Below, piece by piece: positions 7,437-14,600 of a stretch of 23,678 bases of DNA (its first letter is position 1; each line of letters starts with the position of its first letter). The stretch is from an uncultured Clostridia bacterium (GTDB taxonomy: Bacteria; Bacillota; Clostridia; Peptostreptococcales; Anaerovoracaceae): contig CAKQVC010000003.1 of NCBI GenBank assembly GCA_934277655.1, positions 1-23,678 on the forward strand. The letters run 5' to 3'. The notes beneath the pieces are model-generated. The model was not told the origin of the DNA. It saw only the letters and a program-made list of their open reading frames with translations, and did no database searches. The translations under genes and the position numbers were made by a program.

Positions 7437-7531
7437 AAAATATGATCATTACGATGGGGCTTATGATCCTGTTTGCTATGCTGTGTTCCTTTCAATGTGA
7501 AATTAACGCTAAAATTTTACAAAACTATTGA
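7433..7531 (+). CDS. Small membrane peptide, candidate 3 (32 aa)
   Basis: A 32-aa ORF whose ATG overlaps the preceding TGA (ATGA) and has GGAAAGG 8 bases upstream, so it is likely to be translated. The product MKNMIITMGLMILF... has one hydrophobic segment (about residues 3-18) and a short tail with two cysteines (CSFQCEINAKILQNY). The N-terminus matches those of the 6607 and 6781 products. The stop codon (7529-7531) lies inside the -35 box of the next promoter. It could be a truncated copy of the small pilin-like family or a functional peptide. Confidence 0.5.
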   Translation: MKNMIITMGLMILFAMLCSFQCEINAKILQNY

Positions 7532-7543
7532 TTTTTTTTAGCG
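7507..7543. repeat. Inverted repeat flanking the -35 box (possible operator)
   Basis: CGCTAAAA (7507-7514) and TTTTAGCG (7536-7543) form a perfect 8-bp inverted repeat around the TTGATT -35 box at 7528-7533. No T run follows the second arm, so it is unlikely to be a terminator for the upstream operon. An operator role is possible. Confidence 0.4.
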
Positions 7544-7556
7544 GAAACCTTATAAT
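7528..7556 (+). promoter_or_regulatory. Promoter of the riboswitch/P-type ATPase transcript
   Basis: TTGATT (7528-7533), a 17-base spacer and a perfect TATAAT (7551-7556). The start would be at about 7563, immediately before the aptamer at 7566. The -35 box overlaps the stop codon of the 32-aa ORF. Confidence 0.85.
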
Positions 7557-7565
7557 ATTCCTATT

Positions 7566-7673
7566 GTAAGAGGGAGTAACTTGCATCCGCAGCAGGATGT
7601 GATATTGTGCGTCATCTCAATCAGTGCCTTTGGATGGCTGATTCGCAAATATCTGAAATAGTAAGACTTTTAC
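7566..7673 (+). promoter_or_regulatory. yybP-ykoY (Mn2+-sensing) riboswitch aptamer
   Basis: The conserved core features are present: GGGAGTAAC (7572-7580; family consensus GGGGAGUAGC), the cross-junction loop GCGTCATCTCAATCAG region, and GTAAGAC (7661-7667; consensus GCAAGACC). P1 is GUAAGAG (7566-7572) with CUUUUAC (7667-7673), 7 bp including one G-U pair. Further stems are GCATCC/GGATGT (7583-7588 / 7595-7600), GATATT-TGCG with CGCAAATATC (7601-7611 / 7644-7653, one bulged G) and AATCAG/CTGATT (7619-7624 / 7638-7643). This family binds Mn2+ and commonly controls Mn2+ exporters, including P-type ATPases. It sits between a strong promoter and the P2A ATPase gene. Confidence 0.85.
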
Positions 7674-7711
7674 CGTATATTTTAAAATAATATATGGTGG
7701 GAGTCTTTTTT
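7663..7711 (+). terminator. Riboswitch expression-platform terminator
   Basis: AAGACT (7663-7668) pairs with AGTCTT (7702-7707). Inner U-G wobbles (TTT/GGG) and ACCGTATAT with ATATATGGT (9 bp including G-U) extend the stem, and a T run to 7711 follows. Its 5' arm uses the 3' strand of aptamer stem P1 (7667-7673), so ligand-stabilised P1 should prevent the terminator and switch the ATPase gene on. Confidence 0.8.
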
Positions 7712-7739
7712 GTATTCCCGCCGGAGAAAGGAAACCAGA

Positions 7740-10379
7740 ATGCAATATTATCTGAAAACTACAGAGGCTGTCATGAAAGAACTTGACAGCAGACAAAATG
7801 GACTGGACAGCTGGGAAGCAGAAAGTCGTCTGGAAAAACACGGACGTAATAAGCTTGCTGAGGCTAAAAAGGACTCGCTTTTTAAGCGATTCATCACGCA
7901 GCTGGCAGATCCGATGATTTTGGTTCTGATCGTGGCAGCGGCTATCTCAGGTGTAACCTCCTATTATGCAGGAGAAAGCTTTGCAGATGTTGTGATTATC
8001 ATGGCAGTTGTTATCATCAATGCCCTTCTGGGTATGTATCAGGAGAGCAAAGCAGAAAAGGCAATCGAAGCATTGCAGGAAATGGCAGCGGCTACAAGCA
8101 GAGTCCTCAGAAATGGAAAAATTGAGACAGTGAAAAGTGAAAATCTGGTCCCGGGAGATATCGTCCTTCTGGAGGCTGGAGATTCTGTACCGGCAGATGG
8201 CAGAATACTGGAATCCGCCAGTCTGAAAATAGAAGAAGCGGCATTGACCGGAGAAAGCGTTCCTGCCGAGAAAACCGCCGACACGCTTGATGCAGACGGT
8301 GCAAAAGATGTACCACTGGGTGACCGGAGAAACATGGTATATATGGGAAGCACGGTTGTGTATGGACGAGGAAAAGCAGTCATCTGCGAAACCGGTATGG
8401 ATACGGAGATGGGAAAAATCGCACATGCACTGACGCAGGCACAGGAGGGTAAAACACCTCTTCAGTTGAAACTGATCCAACTCAGCAAATTTCTGACGAT
8501 GCTTGTACTGGCTATCTGTATTGTTATCTTTGCAGTCAGCCTGATTCGAGCAGAGTCCATAGATGGAAGTGTTCTTTTAAATACCTTTATGGTTGCAGTC
8601 AGTCTGGCAGTTGCTGCAATACCGGAAGGGCTGGCAGCAGTGGTAACTATTGTTCTTTCCATTGGTGTAACCAATATGAGCAAAAAAAATGCGATCATAC
8701 GAAAGCTGACTGCCGTAGAAACATTGGGTTGTGCACAGATTATCTGCTCAGATAAGACAGGAACTTTAACTCAGAACAAGATGACGGTTGTCGATACCTA
8801 CGGAGAGGATGAACAAAAACTGGCAGAAGCAATGGCACTCTGCTGTGATGCCAGCGTGCAGGAAGGAGAGAATACAGCATCAGGCGAACCAACGGAATGT
8901 GCACTTGTAAATTATGCACAGAAAATCGGACTGGACAAGAGGAAGCTGGAAGAAAAACTCCCTCGAATCGGAGAAGTGCCCTTTGACAGCAACCGAAAGA
9001 TGATGTCTACAATACACGAGAACAGGCAAGAACATAAATGGATCCAGTACACGAAGGGTGCACCGGACGAAGTGCTGAAACGTTGCACGAAAATTTTGCG
9101 GGGCGGAAAAGCGGAAGATATGACGGAGGATGACAGACAGGCAATTCTTCTGGCAAATAAGAAAATGGCAGATCAGGCATTGCGTGTTCTGATGGCGGCA
9201 ATGGCAGTTTATGATACGGCACCGCAGCAATTCCTGTCGGAAACTTTGGAACGGGAGTTGTGTTTCTTAGGACTGGAGGGGATGATCGATCCTGTCAGAC
9301 CGGAAGTAAAGGATGCCATCAGGGAATGTAATAAAGCAGGGATCAGGCCGGTTATGATTACAGGAGACCATATTGATACGGCTTCAGCAATCGGAAGAGA
9401 ACTTGGGATCCTGGATGAGCAGCATCATGCAGTGACCGGTGCTATGTTAAACGAACTTACCGATGAACAGTTCGAAAACGAAATTGAACATATCAGTGTT
9501 TATGCCAGAGTTCAGCCGGAGCATAAAGTTCGTATTGTGAACATGTGGAAACGAAAAGGTTTTGTTACGGCTATGACCGGCGATGGTGTTAACGATGCTC
9601 CAAGCATTAAGGCAGCTGACATTGGTGTTGGAATGGGAATTACCGGAACCGATGTTACAAAAAATGTGGCTGACATGGTGCTTGCCGATGACAACTTTGC
9701 CACGATTGTAGGAGCAGTTGCCGAGGGACGGAGGATTTATGATAATATCCGGAAGTCTATTCAGTTTCTGCTTGCATCTAACATGAGTGAGGTTCTCAGT
9801 ATCTTTGCAGCAACAATGCTTGGCTTTACGATCTTGAAACCGGTGCATCTTTTATGGATCAATCTGATTACGGACTGTTTTCCGGCATTGGCGCTTGGAA
9901 TGGAGAAACCGGAAGATGATATTATGAAACGGAAGCCAAGAAAGACATCTGACGGCGTATTTGCAGGAGGACTGGGTGTGGATATGCTTTATCAAGGTGT
10001 TGTGCTTACGGTGCTGACCATGGCAGCTTACTTTATCGGGCATTATATGGAAGCAGGTGTATGGGAAATTACCGACAGCCCGGATGGTACTACGATGGCG
10101 TTTCTGACGTTGTCTATGGCAGAGATCTTTCACAGCTTTAACATGCGTTCGCAAAGAGGCAGTCTGTTTCATATCCGGACAATGAATCCTGCACTGATTT
10201 GGTCGGCATTGGCAAGTTTGGCAGCGACAACAATCGTTATCTATGTTCCGTTTTTATCAAATGCTTTTGAATTTGAGCATATCAGTCTGGCGGAATATGG
10301 AACGGCGTTAGGACTGGCTTTTCTTGTGATACCTGTGGTGGAGATCATCAAGTTTGTTCAGAGAAAATGCAGTCGATAA
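7740..10379 (+). CDS. P2A-type cation-transporting ATPase, probable Mn2+/Ca2+ exporter
   Basis: An 879-aa P-type ATPase of the plasma membrane that moves a divalent cation out of the cell at the cost of ATP. ATG 7740 has AAAGGA 7 bases upstream; an in-frame TTG at 7710 lies in the terminator and is rejected. Motifs in order: an N-terminal cation ATPase domain, LTGESVPAEKT (actuator loop), AAIPEGLAAVVTI (M4, PEGL), the phosphorylation site SDKTGTLT (Asp338), KGAPDEVL (nucleotide binding), MTGDGVNDAPSIKAADIG (hinge), NMSEVLSIF (M5) and LWINLITDCFPALALGMEKP (M6, with the N..TD of SERCA-like pumps). These are marks of the Ca2+/Mn2+ (P2A) group. The upstream yybP-ykoY riboswitch favours Mn2+ export, as reported for the riboswitch-controlled P-type ATPase YoaB of Lactococcus. 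Transcription ends at the 10501 hairpin. Substrate is inferred, class is secure. Confidence 0.92.
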   Translation: MQYYLKTTEAVMKELDSRQNGLDSWEAESRLEKHGRNKLAEAKKDSLFKRFITQLADPMILVLIVAAAISGVTSYYAGESFADVVIIMAVVIINALLGMYQESKAEKAIEALQEMAAATSRVLRNGKIETVKSENLVPGDIVLLEAGDSVPADGRILESASLKIEEAALTGESVPAEKTADTLDADGAKDVPLGDRRNMVYMGSTVVYGRGKAVICETGMDTEMGKIAHALTQAQEGKTPLQLKLIQLSKFLTMLVLAICIVIFAVSLIRAESIDGSVLLNTFMVAVSLAVAAIPEGLAAVVTIVLSIGVTNMSKKNAIIRKLTAVETLGCAQIICSDKTGTLTQNKMTVVDTYGEDEQKLAEAMALCCDASVQEGENTASGEPTECALVNYAQKIGLDKRKLEEKLPRIGEVPFDSNRKMMSTIHENRQEHKWIQYTKGAPDEVLKRCTKILRGGKAEDMTEDDRQAILLANKKMADQALRVLMAAMAVYDTAPQQFLSETLERELCFLGLEGMIDPVRPEVKDAIRECNKAGIRPVMITGDHIDTASAIGRELGILDEQHHAVTGAMLNELTDEQFENEIEHISVYARVQPEHKVRIVNMWKRKGFVTAMTGDGVNDAPSIKAADIGVGMGITGTDVTKNVADMVLADDNFATIVGAVAEGRRIYDNIRKSIQFLLASNMSEVLSIFAATMLGFTILKPVHLLWINLITDCFPALALGMEKPEDDIMKRKPRKTSDGVFAGGLGVDMLYQGVVLTVLTMAAYFIGHYMEAGVWEITDSPDGTTMAFLTLSMAEIFHSFNMRSQRGSLFHIRTMNPALIWSALASLAATTIVIYVPFLSNAFEFEHISLAEYGTALGLAFLVIPVVEIIKFVQRKCSR

Positions 10380-10500
10380 AGTTTCAAAGACAGCATTTAC
10401 TATTTTGACGCAGAAACTGATGGAAAAACTGCAGTTTGCAGAGGAATGTGAAAACAGCTCTGCCTAAAAAATGAAATAAATAAAAAGTGAAAGTAAGGGG

Positions 10501-10554
10501 AATCCCGCTTCAGACAGAAACAGAAGATGTTTCTGCCAGATGCGGGATTTTTTT
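10501..10554 (+). terminator. Rho-independent terminator of the P-type ATPase gene
   Basis: AATCCCGC (10501-10508) pairs with GCGGGATT (10542-10549); an inner stem CAGAAAC/GTTTCTG (10515-10521 / 10529-10535) continues it, and a run of seven T follows. A smaller hairpin GCAGAG/CTCTGC (10438-10443 / 10458-10463) lies upstream without a T run. The gap 10380-10645 holds nothing else clear: a TTGACA at 10561 has only poor -10 matches. Confidence 0.9.
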
Positions 10555-10645
10555 CGGAAATTGACAGAAAACAGATACAGGTATGTGCAGCCTTGTCCAT
10601 AATGGAGGAATTTGACGTAAATTTTTTAAAACAGGAGAACGATAG

Positions 10646-11545
10646 ATGACAGAAAAAAAGCAAGCAATAACTGCGTTGCTGACCTTGACGATGCTTGTGT
10701 CAGCAGCGACCAGCTTCGGTCAGGCACAAGTAAAAACGGAAGAAAAATCTTCTATGAAGCAGCCTGCGAGAGTAAAAATACTGGAGGTTTATGGGAGAGC
10801 AGGAGGCTACGGCGAACTGACCATGCGATGGAAGCCGGCAGAAGGTGCATCCGGATATGAGCAGCAGGTTAGCCGGATGAAAAATGGGGAGTGGACGGGA
10901 TGGAAAAGTTTTGTTTATGATGGAGATGGGAAAAAGCAGAAATTCATCAACTATGATACGACCTTAAAGTTGCTGAAACGTCGTTATCCAGATGGATATG
11001 TGGAAATTATGAAAAAGGATGGCAACGGATTCCGGCATTGCTCTGTCAAAAAAGCTGCTGAGTATATCATAGGCAGACGAGCTGCCAGATTAAAGGTTGT
11101 GGAAGACCTAAGTGTTTACAGATTCCGAGTCAGAGCATATCGCATGGTAAAAGGTAAAAAAGTTTATGGTGCATGGTCGAGGTCAGCAGAAGCCAAAAAG
11201 ACGATTGATCTAAAGAGTCTGAAGAAAATCCTGCGTGATTATGCAGTAGAGTATGCAAAAAAACAAAACTTGAATTTTACTTATTTGGATGAGGCAGATG
11301 GAAATGATGAGAATTCCAGCTATATTCTAGAAGGTACACTTGGTGCTTTTTCAAGGTATGCCAGACAGGAAGATGTAATAAAAAAACTAAAAGCAGAAAT
11401 CCGGTTTTATATCGACAGAACCGGAGAGACAGAGGAAAACCGTGGGTTTTTGTATATAAAAAAGTCAAAGCCGGGGCAGATGGAGGGCATGGAACTGCAT
11501 ACCAGCAAGGACATCTACTATACTGCCTGGATGCTTCGTGGCTGA
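10646..11545 (+). CDS. Secreted fibronectin type III-like protein
   Basis: A 299-aa exported protein. ATG 10646 follows AGGAG by 8 bases. The signal peptide runs to about residue 26 (EKKQAITALLTLTMLVSAATSFGQA). An Fn3-like region follows: LTMRWKPAEGASGYEQQVSR near residues 58-78 and YRFRVRAYRMVKGKKVYGAWS near 157-178, the first and last strands of the fold, separated by an insert rich in K, D, Y and G. The remaining 100 residues (SLKKILRDYAVEYAKKQNLN...) are of no recognised family. No anchor or sorting signal is seen, so it is probably secreted or held by the next gene's product, which starts 119 bases downstream. The frame continues past the TGA with coding-like codons up to a TAA at 11657, so the present end may be a truncation. 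Confidence 0.65.
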   Translation: MTEKKQAITALLTLTMLVSAATSFGQAQVKTEEKSSMKQPARVKILEVYGRAGGYGELTMRWKPAEGASGYEQQVSRMKNGEWTGWKSFVYDGDGKKQKFINYDTTLKLLKRRYPDGYVEIMKKDGNGFRHCSVKKAAEYIIGRRAARLKVVEDLSVYRFRVRAYRMVKGKKVYGAWSRSAEAKKTIDLKSLKKILRDYAVEYAKKQNLNFTYLDEADGNDENSSYILEGTLGAFSRYARQEDVIKKLKAEIRFYIDRTGETEENRGFLYIKKSKPGQMEGMELHTSKDIYYTAWMLRG

Positions 11546-11659
11546 AGATTGAAAGGTAAGCCGATAGAAGAATGAAATCACGGAAATCTTCAAAGCTATC
11601 TAAAAAAACAGAATGATGCCGGAAAGAAAATAGAGGCAGCAGCAACGAAAAAAAGATAA
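11546..11659 (+). pseudogene. Possible coding remnant extending the Fn3-like gene past two in-frame TGAs
   Basis: In the frame of the 10646 gene the sequence after its TGA reads RLKGKPIEE, then TGA (11573-11575), then NHGNLQSYLKK and on to AAATKKR and a TAA at 11657-11659. The TAA is 5 bases before the next gene's ATG, the usual spacing of tightly packed genes. This may be a decayed C-terminus or a readthrough extension, or chance in A-rich DNA. A 14-codon ORF at 11572 in another frame has no ribosome binding site and is not called. Confidence 0.3.
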
Positions 11660-11664
11660 AGGGA

Positions 11665-14600
11665 ATGGATCTAAACATGAAAAGAAGAAAGGTTATAAAA
11701 AAAGCAGCGGCAACGCTTCTGGCATTTGCCATTGTTTTATCGTCTTTCCCACTTGGCATGCTGATGGGAACGACAGAAAAAGCAGATGCAACCATGCGAG
11801 GCAGACTGGGAATGGAAAATCTGAGCGGGTACCGGTTTACAAACAGTCGGTATATGCAGATTTTTACGGCCGATTATCAAAATCAGACGATATATAAAGG
11901 CAGTGCGACCGAAGCCGGGATGATGATGAAACGGTACTTGGTTGATGATACGCTGGTGTTCTGTATGGAACACGGTGTCGTACAGAAAAGCATGACATTG
12001 AAAGCAACTGATTATAGAAAATCATCCTTTTATGCTGCATACAATAATGCGGGAAAAGGCTATGCCGTGCGTAATATGTATCGTGTCTTAATGTATGGTC
12101 CGGTCAGTGGAAGTTCCATTACGGAACTAAATCAATTAGGGTTTTCTGACTCGAAGTACTATGGTAAAAACAGTCGATCTTATACACTCTCCGACTGGAT
12201 TGCAGCCACACAGATGCTGATCTGGGAGTCACAGCAACTGATGAGAAATAAGAATTTTGACAAGGTTGCAAATGGAATGTTTTACCAGGATTCTTGGAGA
12301 GGTAATAAGACAGATCCAATTGAAAAAAACCATTATGCCAATCAGATTGCAGGAACTGCAGCTATCGATATTTATAATTTTATGGCAGGCAAAATAAAAG
12401 AAAAAATCAGTTTTGATACATCGATTGCGTCTGCAGACCAAAGCAAACCCAAAACACTGACTGCAGCAGCAACCGGAGAACTGCCGTACACCTTAACGAT
12501 CAAAGGTGGATCAAAAGCCGGGGCAGTTACCGTTACGGACGAAAAAGGAAAGAAAATAAAGGGGCTTCAGATCAATTTTGATCAAAGAAGAAGAGAATAT
12601 AAGCTTGTCATATTCGACGAAAGCGTATGGAATAAGACGATCGTTGTCCGTCATGATGATTCTGCCGCTCAGAGAGCAGAAAAGTATTTAAAAAAGAACA
12701 ACGAAAAATACAGCCGGTATTTTTGGGAATACGAAACGGCAGACAGCCATACACAGGGTATGATCTCAGGACTGACTGACCCAGATGCAGGTTATCTGAA
12801 ACTGGTAAAAGGTAAGGAAAATAAAGAGCTTTCCGAAGAAAGGTGTCATCCTGATGATCCGGATGTTTTTCCGACACTCTATTTTCCAATCGAGAAAATC
12901 GATGCAAATCCGGGATTTGATAATGATTCGCATACACCGATGGGCGATGCGAAACTAAATGCTGTCTATACCCTGGAGAGAAAGATTGGGAAAAACTCCT
13001 GGGAAAAGATTGATCAGATACAAATGGATGAATTGGGAAAGCAGGAAGTTTTCTCGGATCAACCATTTCAGACGGCAGAAGATCTGCTTGCATATCGGAC
13101 CGAAAGTGGAAGTCTGACCGGATGTGCACATCCGATCACGGACAGTGAAGGAAATATTATTGGATATCGGCATATCAGTCCGAAAACTCCGACAAAGAGA
13201 GAATGGGATGTGCTGGTACAGTACAGAATTACAGAAACACGGCCGGAGGGCAGATATATTGATCCGGATACCTGGCAGGGAGAACGAGAATACAGTTTTT
13301 CCTACAAAGCGGAAACGCATGATACCTGCAGCTATTGTCTGGACTGTGACAGTCTGCCGTGGACAGCGATAACATATGATTTCAGATGGAAAACAGAAAA
13401 AGGAGAAGGCACTGAATATACCACGGGCGAGACGGAGACACCGGAGGACGAACTCAATTATGACAATGAAATTTTCGTCAATGACTGCTTCCGCGGAAAT
13501 CTTCAGATCATCAAGTCCAATGAGAAAGAAAATCCGTTCAAAGACTCCCTGGCAGGAGGGGCAGACTCCAATATTTCCCTGGATTCACGCTGGACAGTCA
13601 AACTGCAGTCAAAAGGATTCGAAAATGAAGAGTATGTACATCTGGTCAGCGGGAAGCCGGAAATCCTGACAGGAGGAACGCATCAATACACTGTTTCCCG
13701 CGACAAAGGAGCAACGATCTGCAACAGTGAAAATCCACTGATCCCAGGCACGAACGGAACGCTGATCGTAAAGGATCTGCCATTCGGCACGTATATTGTC
13801 ACAGAGGTCAAGGCAGATGACCCAATGTATGTTCTGGAGGAATTTACAGTTACAATTGATGAGCATAATGGAAATAACGGGCCTGTTAACGGGCAGGGGA
13901 GTTTCGGCGGCTATGATAAGACTGGAATAAGCCCATCAGGGGGATCCGCATCCGGAAGCGGTGACTATTGGAATAATCGGTATGATGTGAATATCCGCGA
14001 CAAGATAAAAGAGAATAAAGTAAAGATCGTAAAGACTGACAGTGAAACCGGAAAGAAAATCCCTTTGGAAGGAACAAAGATTTTCATCCGCTATAAAGGG
14101 AATCCAGATTATACGGACACGGAAAACAGGGAAAAGTTCGGCCCTTCGGGTACAGAAGCGAAGAATACTTATAATCGATTTTTACCGAATGCAGAGTCGA
14201 TCAATTCCAAAAGTCAAAATTATGTTTTTGAACTGGACGAAAACGGGACATTTTCCATTCCTTACAGACTCCCTTATGGAAGATATGAGGTGCTTGAGTG
14301 GCTTTTACCGGAAGGGTATTATGTCGGGGCATATGGCACTGATGGTATTGCCAGATCACACAATTTTGGACTGGTTGAAGAAGGACAGTTAGCGGTGAAG
14401 TCTCCGAAAGATAGGTTCGACGGAACGGTGGCTGATTACGGAATCTACAATAAAGATGGAAAAAAAGTTGTTTATCAGGATAAAGAAAAATATTCCTTTG
14501 ATCAGTTAAAAGATATGGTAACAAACCAATACACTTTTGAAGTCACAAAACAAACCCTGCACAAGGATGGAAACTATACACAGCTGGTAACTTTTGATGG

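Noticed and set aside
10381..10500. A small RNA or terminator in the AT-rich gap after the ATPase gene
   Set aside because: The GCAGAG/CTCTGC hairpin lacks a T run and no promoter is evident; the strong terminator at 10501 explains the region.
11543..11575. TGA read as tryptophan (alternative genetic code)
   Set aside because: Several other well-supported genes here end at TGA (udk, the CpaB-like gene, the kinase gene), so TGA is a normal stop in this genome.
11572..11616. 14-codon lysine/serine-rich ORF before the surface gene
   Set aside because: No ribosome binding site; the A-rich gap produces such frames by chance.
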